In this document: piece after piece, positions 55,348 through 64,000 of the stretch | Layout: the number at the start of each line of letters is the position of its first letter | Position numbering within the stretch: the first letter of the stretch is position 1 | Assembly (NCBI GenBank): GCA_902809985.1 | Contig: CADDXC010000001.1 | Span: 2,108,001-2,172,000 of the forward strand | DNA length: 64,000 nt | Origin: Clostridiaceae bacterium BL-3 | Lineage (GTDB): Bacteria; Bacillota; Clostridia; Clostridiales; Clostridiaceae | Direction: 5' to 3' | The notes under the pieces: model-generated | What the model was told of the DNA's origin: nothing | The model's input: only the letters and a program-made list of their open reading frames with translations | Database searches by the model: none | Made by a program: the position numbers and the translations under genes

Positions 55348-56148
55348 ATGAAAAAAGTATTGACAATTGCAGGTTCTGACAGCTCAGGTGGTGCGGGAAT
55401 ACAAGCTGATTTAAAAACCATGAGTGCACTTGGCGTGTATGGAATGAGTGTAATCACTGCCGTTACAGCCCAAAATACTATAGGTGTACAAGATGTACTG
55501 GACGTAACTCCTGAAATTGTGGAGGCTCAAATAAGATCCATATTTGACGATATCGAAGTAGATGCAGTAAAAATCGGAATGGTTTCAAACAGTAAAACCA
55601 TATCTGTAATAAAAAAGCTCTTAATAGAATATAGGGCCAAAAATATAGTACTCGATCCGGTAATGATATCAAAAAGCGGATATTCTCTCTTAAAACCTGA
55701 AGCAGAAACAGCAATAAAAACTATGGTAAATGTTGCAGATGTAATAACTCCAAATATTCCAGAGGCAGAAGTTCTCAGCGGACTAAAAATTAAAAATGAA
55801 AAAGATATGGAAAGTGCAGCTTTTAAAATAAAAGAACTGGGTGCAAGGAGCATACTCGTAAAGGGAGGCCATAGATGCAATGATGCCAATGATATTTTGC
55901 TTCACGATAATAAGGTATTATCCCTTAAAGGTCATAGAATAAACACTAAAAACACTCATGGAACAGGATGTACTTTATCTTCCGCTATAGCTTCCTATTT
56001 AGCCAAAGGACACAATATTGAAAAGGCAGTAAACCTATCAAAGCAATATATAACTAAGGCAATAGAAAATTCATTTCCCATTGGTCATGGAGTTGGCCCT
56101 GTTGGACATTTTATAGAAGTTTATAAAAAAGCCGGTATAACTTTTTAA
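55348..56148 (+). CDS. thiD: Hydroxymethylpyrimidine (phosphate) kinase
   Basis: ThiD makes HMP pyrophosphate for thiamine synthesis. The 266-residue ribokinase-fold protein has [59 protein letters not shown] and [15 protein letters not shown] (anion hole and catalytic Asp region). ATG 55348 has AGAGGTG six bases ahead. It is the first gene after the TPP riboswitch. Confidence 0.95.
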   Translation: MKKVLTIAGSDSSGGAGIQADLKTMSALGVYGMSVITAVTAQNTIGVQDVLDVTPEIVEAQIRSIFDDIEVDAVKIGMVSNSKTISVIKKLLIEYRAKNIVLDPVMISKSGYSLLKPEAETAIKTMVNVADVITPNIPEAEVLSGLKIKNEKDMESAAFKIKELGARSILVKGGHRCNDANDILLHDNKVLSLKGHRINTKNTHGTGCTLSSAIASYLAKGHNIEKAVNLSKQYITKAIENSFPIGHGVGPVGHFIEVYKKAGITF

Positions 56149-56187
56149 TAGAAGAAATTATTTTTAAACTTAAAGGGGGTTAAAAAA

Positions 56188-56997
56188 TTGAACAACATAA
56201 ATCTAGACAAAGTAACAAAAATATTATCAGAGGTTAGAAATAAAATACCTCTTGTCCACTGTATTACAAACTATGTTACCATAAATGACTGTGCAAATAT
56301 TCTCCTATCTTATGGTGCCTCCCCTGCTATGTGTGAGGCCTATGATGAGGTTTTTGATTTTGTCAAATTATCATCTGCCCTGTACATAAATTTAGGAACT
56401 CTTAATAAAGAGCAGGAACAAGCCGCAGTTTTAGCCAGCACTTCTGCAAAAATTCATGATATCCCCGTAGTATTAGATCCTGTAGCCTGTGCCGCCGTGC
56501 CAAAAAAAATTCAAGTTATAAACAGAATACTCCAGGTTGGAAAAATTGATGTCATAAAGGGAAACATAGGAGAGATTAAATTTTTGGCAGGACAATCCTC
56601 CAATGTAAAAGGTGTAGATTCCTTTGATACTGGAGAAGGTGCCTTAGAATGCTGCATAGCTTTATCTCAAAAATACAAGTGCACAGTTGCTGCCACCGGT
56701 AAAAAGGATTTCATAACAGATGGTAAAAGAAGTGCTGTAATTGAAAACGGCACAGAAATGTTTACTAAAGTTACTGGATCCGGTTGTATGCTGGGTGCCC
56801 TTTGCGGAGCTGCCTGTGGAGCATCTGAAGATAAATTCACAGCTACTGTAAATGCCATACTCTCAATGAATATAGCTGGAGAAGAAGCCTTTAAAGCAGC
56901 AAATACACCTGGAAGCTTTAGAGTTAAGCTCATAGACTGCATATATCAGTTAAGTGAAGAAAAATTAAAAGAAGGTGCCAAAATAGTATGGAAATAG
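56188..56997 (+). CDS. thiM: Hydroxyethylthiazole kinase
   Basis: ThiM phosphorylates hydroxyethylthiazole, salvaging the thiazole half of thiamine. The 269-residue protein has [55 protein letters not shown] and [16 protein letters not shown] with the catalytic Cys. It starts at TTG 56188 behind AAAGGGGG and overlaps thiE by ten bases. Confidence 0.96.
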   Translation: MNNINLDKVTKILSEVRNKIPLVHCITNYVTINDCANILLSYGASPAMCEAYDEVFDFVKLSSALYINLGTLNKEQEQAAVLASTSAKIHDIPVVLDPVACAAVPKKIQVINRILQVGKIDVIKGNIGEIKFLAGQSSNVKGVDSFDTGEGALECCIALSQKYKCTVAATGKKDFITDGKRSAVIENGTEMFTKVTGSGCMLGALCGAACGASEDKFTATVNAILSMNIAGEEAFKAANTPGSFRVKLIDCIYQLSEEKLKEGAKIVWK

Positions 56998-57599
56998 ATT
57001 ATAGTCTATATTTGGTTACAGACAGAAGTTTTTTAAAAAATATTGATCTATCCAAAGCTGTAGAAGATGCAATTTCAGGCGGCGTCACTTTGGTTCAGCT
57101 AAGAGAAAAAAACATTTCCACAAGGGAATTTTACAAATTAGCACTGAAGATTAAGGAAGTTACTGATTATTACAAAGTTCCTTTCATAATAAATGACAGA
57201 CTGGATATAGCTCAAGCTGTAGATGCAGATGGTGTACATCTTGGTCAAAGCGACATGCCCTTAGTCGCAGCCAGAAAGATATTGGGCAGAGATAAAATAA
57301 TAGGAATATCTGCAGGTACTGTGGAAGAAGCTGTAGATGCACAAAAAAATAGTGCAGATTACATTGGAATAGGAACTATATTTTTCACTGGAACTAAAAA
57401 GGATATAGATACGCCAATAGGTATAGAAGGTCTACGTAAAATATACAATAGTATAAGCATACCTGCTGTTGCCATAGGTGGAATTAATGAGCAGAATTTC
57501 AAAGATGTATTATCTACTGGAGTGGATGGCATCTCCGTAATTTCTGCTATCTTAGGAAAGAATGATATAAAGGCTGCTGCAAAAGCTCTACTTAAATAG
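56988..57599 (+). CDS. thiE: Thiamine-phosphate synthase
   Basis: ThiE couples HMP-PP and HET-P to thiamine phosphate. The 203-residue TIM-barrel protein has [73 protein letters not shown] and [14 protein letters not shown]. It overlaps the end of thiM, and a terminator follows. With thiD and thiM this is a salvage-type set; no thiC or thiG is in the window. Confidence 0.96.
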   Translation: MEIDYSLYLVTDRSFLKNIDLSKAVEDAISGGVTLVQLREKNISTREFYKLALKIKEVTDYYKVPFIINDRLDIAQAVDADGVHLGQSDMPLVAARKILGRDKIIGISAGTVEEAVDAQKNSADYIGIGTIFFTGTKKDIDTPIGIEGLRKIYNSISIPAVAIGGINEQNFKDVLSTGVDGISVISAILGKNDIKAAAKALLK

Positions 57600-57619
57600 T
57601 ATTTATTAAAAGTTATCAA

Positions 57620-57666
57620 ATGCTGATTGAATTGTAGTTTGACTACAATTCAATCAGCATTTTTTC
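57620..57666 (+). terminator. Terminator of the thiamine operon
   Basis: ATGCTGATTGAATTGTAG-TTTGA-CTACAATTCAATCAGCAT is followed by TTTTTC. It is a perfect 18 bp stem. Confidence 0.92.
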
Positions 57667-57770
57667 ACACTTAACAGCTCTATATACTTATAATTTATCA
57701 GTTTACAAATTTACCACGGTAAATTATAATATTTATTGTAATTGATTTATATAAAAGGGAGGCAATTAAA

Positions 57771-58574
57771 ATGAAAAAAAAATTAAGTATTTTAGCAATC
57801 ATGGTATTTATTGTGACATCAATATTTTCAGGATGTGGACAATCTCAAAAAACAGATACATCCTGGGATGACATAAAATCAAAGGGTAAATTTGTAGTTG
57901 GCCTAGACGACAGTTTCCCCCCAATGGGATTTAGGGATTCAAAAGGTCAAATCGTAGGGTTTGACATAGACATGGCCAAAGCCGCTGCAAAGAAAATGGG
58001 GGTAAATGTAGTCTTTAAGCCTGTAGAATGGGATGGTATTATTCTCAGTCTAAACAACAAGGACATAGATGTTATATGGAACGGTCTAACCATAACAGAA
58101 GACAGGAAAAAGCAGATATCTTTTTCAAAAGTATATCTTCAAAACAAACAGATAATTGTAGTGAGAAACAACTCAAATATAAAGACTAAGAAAGATTTAT
58201 CAGGTAAAACCGTAGGACTTCAACTTGGGAGCAGCAGTGAAACTGCATTGAAGTCGGATACCGCCACTTCAAAATCCTTAAAAGAAGTGAGAAAATATTC
58301 AAATAATACAGAAGCTCTACTGGATTTAAACCAGGGACGTATTGATGCTGTTGTGGTAGATGAGGTTGTCGGGAGATATTATTTACAAAAAAAACCCGGA
58401 TTATATAAAATACTTGATGACAATTTTGGGAAAGAAGATTATGGTGTTGGTATTAGAAAAAGCGATGCAGCTTTTAAAGATAAGTTAAATGAAGCACTGG
58501 ATTCTATGAAGAAAGATGGAACTGCAGATAAGATATCCCAAAAGTGGTTCAGTAAAGATATAATAGCAAAATAA
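57771..58574 (+). CDS. Amino acid ABC transporter substrate-binding lipoprotein
   Basis: This 267-residue solute-binding protein of the PBP type-2 fold has a lipoprotein signal with lipobox FSGC (Cys at about residue 22). The mature part reads GKFVVGLDDSFPPMGFRDSKGQIVGFDIDMAKAAAKKMG, then WDGIILSLNNKDIDVIWNGLTITEDRKK and GKTVGLQLGSSSETAL. These are features of polar amino acid (Gln/Arg/His/cystine) binders. It is paired with the permease 20 bases downstream. GGGAGG precedes the ATG. Confidence 0.92.
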   Translation: MKKKLSILAIMVFIVTSIFSGCGQSQKTDTSWDDIKSKGKFVVGLDDSFPPMGFRDSKGQIVGFDIDMAKAAAKKMGVNVVFKPVEWDGIILSLNNKDIDVIWNGLTITEDRKKQISFSKVYLQNKQIIVVRNNSNIKTKKDLSGKTVGLQLGSSSETALKSDTATSKSLKEVRKYSNNTEALLDLNQGRIDAVVVDEVVGRYYLQKKPGLYKILDDNFGKEDYGVGIRKSDAAFKDKLNEALDSMKKDGTADKISQKWFSKDIIAK

Positions 58575-58594
58575 AAAGTTAGGATGTGATTTAA

Positions 58595-59233
58595 TTGGAT
58601 AATCTTATGGACATTACAGGATTTATATTAAAGGGAAGTCTAATAACTGGAGAATTATTTCTTATAACTGCTGTATTTTCCATACCTTTAGGATGTATAG
58701 TAGCAATAGGTAAAATATCTAAAATTAAGCCACTAAAAACTATATTAAGTTTGTACACCTGGGCTTTTAGAGGAACTCCTCTACTTTTACAGCTATTTTT
58801 TGCCTATTTTGGTCTTCCTGTAATTGGCATAAGACTATCTCCTCTAGCTGCTGCCGGACTTGCTTTTACTATAAATTATGCTGCATACTTAGCAGAGATA
58901 TTCAGAGCTGGTATTGAATCCATAGACAAGGGTCAGTATGAAGCTTCCAGGGTCTTGGGAATGAGTTATTACCAAACTATGACAAAGATAATAATTCCAC
59001 AGGCTACCAGAAATGTACTTCCTCCTGTTTGCAATGAAAGTATAAATCTAATAAAAGATTCTGCATTAGTTGCAACTATTGGAGTTGGGGATCTTTTAAG
59101 AGCAGCAAAGGAAGTAGTGACCCGTGATTTTACCATTACTCCCTTTATAATAGCTGCTGTAATATATCTAGTTATAACTTCAGTTTTGGTAATTGCCTTC
59201 AGGCACCTGGAAAAAAAATATTCAATCGATTAA
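58595..59233 (+). CDS. Amino acid ABC transporter permease
   Basis: This 212-residue permease of the HisM/GlnP type has about five hydrophobic segments, the FRGTPLLLQLFFAYFGLP N-terminal signature and the EAA-type loop EASRVLGMSYYQTMTKIIIPQATRNVLPPV that contacts the ATPase. The start is TTG 58595 with AGGATGTGAT ahead. The ATP-binding gene that normally follows is absent here. Confidence 0.92.
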   Translation: MDNLMDITGFILKGSLITGELFLITAVFSIPLGCIVAIGKISKIKPLKTILSLYTWAFRGTPLLLQLFFAYFGLPVIGIRLSPLAAAGLAFTINYAAYLAEIFRAGIESIDKGQYEASRVLGMSYYQTMTKIIIPQATRNVLPPVCNESINLIKDSALVATIGVGDLLRAAKEVVTRDFTITPFIIAAVIYLVITSVLVIAFRHLEKKYSID

Positions 59234-59257
59234 TTAATTGTAATGAGAATCACACCT

Positions 59258-59380
59258 TTATCTACTACTAACATGGTGTGGTTTATCTTTTTTTTCATGT
59301 TCATCCTCATTTTCCAGGCACTCCCTTAAGCACTCTTCTATTATATCAGTTGTTACTTTAAATTCATTATTTTCCTTCAT
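59258..59380 (-). CDS. Small hypothetical protein (40 residues)
   Basis: This minus-strand frame starts ATG at 59380 with GGAAGGGG five bases ahead and encodes an acidic N-terminal half (KENNEFKVTTDIIEECLRECLEN) with two Cys spaced EECLREC, then a charged HEKKDKPHH tail. The open frame continues upstream without a stop for about 17 codons (LDFCFDESVFSMEGVW), so a longer form is possible. I recognise no family. It precedes nothing obvious and lies just after the permease on the opposite strand. Confidence 0.5.
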   Translation of the reverse strand: MKENNEFKVTTDIIEECLRECLENEDEHEKKDKPHHVSSR

Positions 59381-59466
59381 CCATACCCCTTCCATTGAAA
59401 ATACTGATTCATCAAAACAAAAATCCAGTTTTTTTATATCTTATATTGAATATAATATTATAAATT

Positions 59467-60708
59467 CTAAAAAGAGTTACTATAATTTTTTTCAGTTATC
59501 TGGGCTATTTTAATTATAATCTGTACTACTTTTTCCATGGAAAAAGCCGGTATATATTCAAATTTGCCGTGGAAATTATGTCCTCCTGTACATATATTAG
59601 GGGTTGGAAGTCCCATGAAAGAAAGTCTTGCTCCATCGGTACCCCCTCTAATTGGTACAACTTTAGGTTCTACATCAACTTCCTTCATGGCCTTAAAAGC
59701 TATGTCAACTATATATTTCACAGGCTCAATTTTTTCTTTCATATTCTTATACTGTTCTTCTATTTTAACATCTATAACCTCTCTGCCATATTCTTTGTTT
59801 ATTTTTTTTACACATCTTTCTATAAAACTTTTTCTGCCATTAAATTTATTCTGATCAAAATCTCTTATAATATAATTAAGTTTAGTTTCATCTACATTTC
59901 CTTTCATTGAAACTAGATGATAAAATCCATCATATCCTTCCGTAGATGCCGGAATTTCATCTTTAGGAAGCATATTTATAAATTCACTAGCTATGAGCAT
60001 TGAATTTATCATTTTCCCTTTTGCTTCACCAGGGTGTACATTTCTTCCAGAAACTGTTATCTTTGCAGAAGCTGCATTAAAATTCTCAAATTCCAGTTCT
60101 CCAAGGGCTCCACCGTCCACTGTATATGCAAATTTAGCATTGAATTTTTTTACATCAAAATGATCTGGTCCTCTCCCTATCTCTTCATCTGGTGTAAATC
60201 CTACTCTTATATCTCCATGTTTTATTTCTGGATGTTCCGCTAAATACTCCATTGCAGCCATTATCTCTGCAATACCAGCTTTGTCATCTGCACCTAATAA
60301 AGTTGTTCCATCCGTAGTTATAATTTTCTTACCCTTATAATTCTTTATCTCCGGAAAATCTTCGGTACTTAAAATTATATTCTCCTTTTTATTTAAAATT
60401 ATATTCTCGCCATTATAATTTTCTAATATATGGGGATTTACATTTCTTCCTGAAGTTTCAGGACTGGTATCCATATGGGATATAAAACCGATTGTTGGAA
60501 CTTTTTTATTTGTGTTGCCAGGTAACGTAGCCATAACATAACCTTTTTCATCCAGGGATATATTCTTCATATTGAGCCTTGACAATTCTTCTGAAAGCTG
60601 CTCTGCCAACTTCAACTGCTTTAAAGTACTCGGCACAGTGCTGGATTCCTCATCAGAGCTAGTATCAAACTTTACATATCTCAATAATTTATCTACGGCA
60701 TTTTCCAT
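59467..60708 (-). CDS. pepT: Peptidase T (tripeptide aminopeptidase)
   Basis: PepT is a cytoplasmic zinc peptidase (M20 family) that frees the N-terminal residue of tripeptides. The 413-residue protein has FISHMDTSPETSG, TLLGADDKAGIAEIMAA, VGFTPDEEIGRGPDHFD with the catalytic Glu, YTVDGGALGELEFENFNAA, GRNVHPGEAKGKMINS, VPIRGGTDGARLSFMGLPTPNI and CTGGHNFHGKFE. GGAGG lies before the ATG. It stands alone. Confidence 0.96.
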   Translation of the reverse strand: MENAVDKLLRYVKFDTSSDEESSTVPSTLKQLKLAEQLSEELSRLNMKNISLDEKGYVMATLPGNTNKKVPTIGFISHMDTSPETSGRNVNPHILENYNGENIILNKKENIILSTEDFPEIKNYKGKKIITTDGTTLLGADDKAGIAEIMAAMEYLAEHPEIKHGDIRVGFTPDEEIGRGPDHFDVKKFNAKFAYTVDGGALGELEFENFNAASAKITVSGRNVHPGEAKGKMINSMLIASEFINMLPKDEIPASTEGYDGFYHLVSMKGNVDETKLNYIIRDFDQNKFNGRKSFIERCVKKINKEYGREVIDVKIEEQYKNMKEKIEPVKYIVDIAFKAMKEVDVEPKVVPIRGGTDGARLSFMGLPTPNICTGGHNFHGKFEYIPAFSMEKVVQIIIKIAQITEKNYSNSF

Positions 60709-60771
60709 ACAAATTCCTCCAATAAAATAAAATATCTGAACATAAAAAGTACTTTATAATTATATTATTAT

Positions 60772-63700
60772 TTAAATTTCTAATATATTATCGTTATAAA
60801 ATAGATATAAATATTTATTTTTAACCTTTTTACCCGTAAGTTTTTCCAATGCTCGTGCATAATAATAAATTTGAATTTTATATTTCTCTCTCATATTCTC
60901 TAAGCTTTCTACATAATCTGTCTTGTAATCCAAGAGCACTAATTCATCTTTCTCCTGAAAATAGCAATCTATTACGCCCTGTACCAGCACTTTCTCATTA
61001 TCATAAATTTTTGAAGGCAGTTCTTTATATATTTCACTGCTGCCTACTTCCATGTAAAAGGGAACTTCTCTATACAAATTTTCTGCTCTTTTCATTCTTT
61101 CACCAATAGAAGAATTAAAAAATTTTAATATTTTTTGTATTGATATGGATTTTGCCTCTTCTTCAGTTATAAATTCTTCCAGCACCAATTTGCGTATCTG
61201 CTCTTCTATTTCCGAATAGGAATTGACTTTTTTAATATCAATATGCTGCATTGCCAAATGCATAACCGTTCCTTTTTCCGCTGCAGTAAGACCTCTACTC
61301 CCTTTTAAAAAGAGTGGTTTTTTTAAATATACGGGTTCTATAAATTCCACACTATCTTCTCTATCTATAAGATTGAATCTTCTCTTCAATTCCGATACTG
61401 AAAATTTGGCAGGTATTTCAGAAGCCTTTTCATATTTATATTTCCAGTTTAGTCTTTTATTGACCTCTTTTGCACATGTCTTCTTACAAGAAATTTTATC
61501 TAAATTTTTGATCCATTCCGTTATATCATCTCCACGGACTTCTCCAGTAGATATGCCTTTTATAAAACTATCCATACCCTTAATATACATTTTCCATATG
61601 GATTCGTCCTCTTTAACTATCCAATTTGAATTATTTTGGGAACCTGCAATATCCCTGATAGGTTTTCCAAAAGGATGTCTTGCAATTGCTGGTCCTATCC
61701 AATCTAAAAAGTTTTTAGCATTCATAAGAGCATATTCTGAAATTTTAGATTTACTATAAGAAGCATACTCACACCACTTTTTAGCTGTTTTTTCAATGTC
61801 CCTCACCATTCCTGTTATTATAAGCTTCTCTTTTGCCCTGGTAAAAGCTACATATAATATTCTCATCTCTTCAGAAAGAGTCTCAATTTTTAATTTTCTC
61901 TTCAATACCTGCTTCATAATCGTAGGATAGGATATATGTCTTTCAATATCTATACAATCTGGCCCAAACCCTAATTTATCATGGAACAACAAACTTCTAT
62001 TTATATCTATTAAATTAAAATTTTTCCCTGCTCCCGACAATATTACTATGGGAAATTCTAAACCTTTACTCTTGTGTATGCTCATTATCCTGACCACATC
62101 TTCATTTTCCCCGAGAACTTTTGCACTTCCCAGATCTCCACTGCTGCTTTTAAGTTTATTTATAAAATTTATAAAATTAAAAAGCCCCTTATAGCTGCTT
62201 TTCTCATACTGCTTTGCCCTTTCAAACAGCATCCTCAGATTTGCTTGCCTCTGAACTCCTCCAGACATAGCCCCTACAAAACCATAGTATCCCGTCTCTG
62301 TATAAAGATGCCATATAAATTCATCTATGGGCATATATATAACTTTTCTCCTCCAGTTTTCAAGCCTCTTCAAGAACTTTACAACTTTACATTTCAATAC
62401 ATCATCTATGCCCTCCAGAGAATATTTTGAGTTTGTGCTTTCCTCTGCCACTGCTTTGAGTACCTCATAAAAGGGTGCTTCCCTGTTTACCATTCTCAAA
62501 TCCATAAGTTCTTCTGGCAAAAATGTTTCTATAGGTGATCTAAGTACTGCTATCAGCGGTATATCCTGTATTGGATTGTCTATTATTTCAAGAAGTGACA
62601 CTACAGTTTTTATTTCAACGGTATCAAAATAACCTGTCGAAGTATCTGCAAATACAGGTATCCCAAAATCATTCAACTGTTCCACAAAAGTTGATGCCCA
62701 ATTTCGAGTTGCACGCATCAATATTACTATATCCCTGTACATAACATTTCTATAGCAATCCATTTTACTGTCATATACTTTAAAACGCCCCTCAACTGAT
62801 TTTGGGTTCACCAATTCATTTATTTTCCCCGCCACCATACGGGCTTCCACTTGAATGTTATCCAACATTTCCTCATTATCCAGCTCCAATCCTGACTCAG
62901 CTTCCTTTTTGTCAGCCATATAGATTTCTATGGCTCCCCCAGATTTCCCACTGCAATCTTTATATTGAGCTGAACTTATCAGGCATTCGTCATCATTATA
63001 ATCAAGCTCCCCTACTTCCCTGCACATTATTTGCTTGAATAAATAGTTCACACCATCTATTATCTCTTTCCTGCTTCTAAAATTTTCAGATAATTTTATT
63101 TTTCTATTTCTACTTCCCTTTCTTTCAGAATAGGCATCATATTTTTGTAGAAATAACTCCGGTTTTGATTGTCTAAATCTATATATACTCTGTTTTACAT
63201 CCCCTACCATAAATAAATTTGCATCTTGATCTTTTCTGCTTATCATATTTATTATAACTTCTTGAACTTCATTACTATCTTGGTATTCATCTATAAATAT
63301 TTCCTGAAAATATTTTCTATATTCCAGGGCAACCTGCGAAGGTATTTTATGTCCCATATCATCCATATCTGTCAATATATCAAGACAAAAATGCTCAATA
63401 TCACTAAAGTCCAGCACTCCTCTCTCCCTTTTTTTATCATAATATCTGCTGCTGAAATCCATCACAAGAGTTACTAGACAGTTAATTCTAGGATACACCT
63501 TCTTCATATCTTTAACTAGATTATCTGAATTTAAAAATATGCTTTCCCTTATATCATTTAACTTTTTCTTCACTTCATCTTTTATATCTCTAACACTCTT
63601 TTTTATACTTTCTATATCATCTCCTGTTTTTTTACCAGGAAGCTTATGAAATTTCAATTTCATAAACTCCTTCTTCATTTCATTCCATGAATTAGTTTGA

Positions 63701-64000
63701 AGTATTTTATCTATACTTTTAATATCATCTTCAAAAGGACATATATAATGTTCCAGACCTATAGTGCTTTTAATTATCTCCAGGGCATTTTCCATTTTAT
63801 CTCTATAGCCGCCGACTTCTACATTCAAATTATGTATTAACATCTTAGCCCACAGAGTATCTTCGAAATTAAAATTTTCCCCCACATTGAAATCTTCTGC
63901 AGCTTCCTCTAACCATTTTTTAGGCCAGGGATTACTTCTTGAAAATTCATACAGAGATATAATCATATTTTGAAGCCTTATGTCATTTTTGTCCCTGAAG
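60772..64000 (-). CDS. addA: ATP-dependent helicase/nuclease subunit A (AddA), N-terminus beyond the window
   Basis: AddA is the helicase-nuclease of the AddAB complex for double-strand-break repair. At least 1,075 residues are visible; the frame stays open through 64000, and the Walker A motif and start lie outside. Seen are motif II FIDEYQDSNEVQ, motif III VGDVKQSIYRFRQ, motif V IHKSKGLEFPIVILSG, motif VI LYVAFTRAKEKLIITG, and the C-terminal nuclease with GVIDCYFQEKDELVLLDYKTD. The partner addB would be expected upstream (higher coordinates). Confidence 0.95.
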   Translation of the reverse strand, partial: FRDKNDIRLQNMIISLYEFSRSNPWPKKWLEEAAEDFNVGENFNFEDTLWAKMLIHNLNVEVGGYRDKMENALEIIKSTIGLEHYICPFEDDIKSIDKILQTNSWNEMKKEFMKLKFHKLPGKKTGDDIESIKKSVRDIKDEVKKKLNDIRESIFLNSDNLVKDMKKVYPRINCLVTLVMDFSSRYYDKKRERGVLDFSDIEHFCLDILTDMDDMGHKIPSQVALEYRKYFQEIFIDEYQDSNEVQEVIINMISRKDQDANLFMVGDVKQSIYRFRQSKPELFLQKYDAYSERKGSRNRKIKLSENFRSRKEIIDGVNYLFKQIMCREVGELDYNDDECLISSAQYKDCSGKSGGAIEIYMADKKEAESGLELDNEEMLDNIQVEARMVAGKINELVNPKSVEGRFKVYDSKMDCYRNVMYRDIVILMRATRNWASTFVEQLNDFGIPVFADTSTGYFDTVEIKTVVSLLEIIDNPIQDIPLIAVLRSPIETFLPEELMDLRMVNREAPFYEVLKAVAEESTNSKYSLEGIDDVLKCKVVKFLKRLENWRRKVIYMPIDEFIWHLYTETGYYGFVGAMSGGVQRQANLRMLFERAKQYEKSSYKGLFNFINFINKLKSSSGDLGSAKVLGENEDVVRIMSIHKSKGLEFPIVILSGAGKNFNLIDINRSLLFHDKLGFGPDCIDIERHISYPTIMKQVLKRKLKIETLSEEMRILYVAFTRAKEKLIITGMVRDIEKTAKKWCEYASYSKSKISEYALMNAKNFLDWIGPAIARHPFGKPIRDIAGSQNNSNWIVKEDESIWKMYIKGMDSFIKGISTGEVRGDDITEWIKNLDKISCKKTCAKEVNKRLNWKYKYEKASEIPAKFSVSELKRRFNLIDREDSVEFIEPVYLKKPLFLKGSRGLTAAEKGTVMHLAMQHIDIKKVNSYSEIEEQIRKLVLEEFITEEEAKSISIQKILKFFNSSIGERMKRAENLYREVPFYMEVGSSEIYKELPSKIYDNEKVLVQGVIDCYFQEKDELVLLDYKTDYVESLENMREKYKIQIYYYARALEKLTGKKVKNKYLYLFYNDNILEI

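Overview
The window reads as chromosomal DNA of an anaerobic, spore-forming Clostridium of the low-GC Firmicutes. The evidence is very AT-rich intergenic DNA, strong AGGAGG ribosome sites with frequent TTG/GTG starts, an alpha/beta-type small acid-soluble spore protein, an oxygen-independent (cbi-type) corrin pathway and ferredoxin-linked oxalate metabolism. A solvent- or acetate-forming Clostridium fits, but I cannot name the species from this window.

Layout. 1-12.6 kb is a patchwork of single genes: a PIN/PhoH-type protein cut by the left edge, a spore protein, a hydrolase, a GtrA protein, a degenerate LAGLIDADG-like protein, an orphan Nif11-like peptide, a cupin, an LD-carboxypeptidase, a DUF2334 protein, an IS200/IS605 relic with intact TnpB, a nitroreductase, tRNA-Glu, a racemase fragment, an MGMT-like protein and a metal ABC transporter lacking its binding protein. 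12.8-32.7 kb is one 21-gene minus-strand operon behind a cobalamin riboswitch. It carries uroporphyrinogen III synthesis from ALA (hemB, hemC, cobA-hemD), precorrin-2 oxidation, cobalt insertion, all ring methylations, amidation, adenosylation and attachment of the aminopropanol linker (pduX, cobD, cbiB), plus cobT. hemA/hemL, cobU/cobS and cbiMN are not in the window. 32.7-41.4 kb holds cbiQO, a Nudix gene and a MocR-type regulator divergent from ddl, a CBS-GGDEF protein, and a beta-CASP nuclease with an unusual repeated C-terminus.

41.8-50 kb is the most interesting region: an oxalate locus. A CDC48/VAT-like AAA+ ATPase leads an operon with the four subunits of a 2-oxoacid:ferredoxin oxidoreductase. 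The residues that distinguish oxalate oxidoreductase from pyruvate oxidoreductase are present (Arg instead of Thr in the YPIRP motif, and the Asp/Phe switch loop). An OxlT-type oxalate:formate antiporter with both of its substrate-charge residues follows. A FadR-type regulator lies upstream, and GGTATACC palindromes sit at the operon promoter, near the regulator and, unexpectedly, downstream of oxlT. One palindrome is a perfect 39 bp.

50-53.4 kb has a TetR regulator coupled to a rifampicin-phosphotransferase/PEP-synthase-like gene broken by a single extra base, then tRNA-Leu. 53.6-59.2 kb has an amino-acid permease, a TPP riboswitch with thiD-thiM-thiE, and an amino-acid ABC binding protein and permease without an adjacent ATPase. 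59.2-64 kb has a small ORF, pepT and most of addA, which runs off the right edge.
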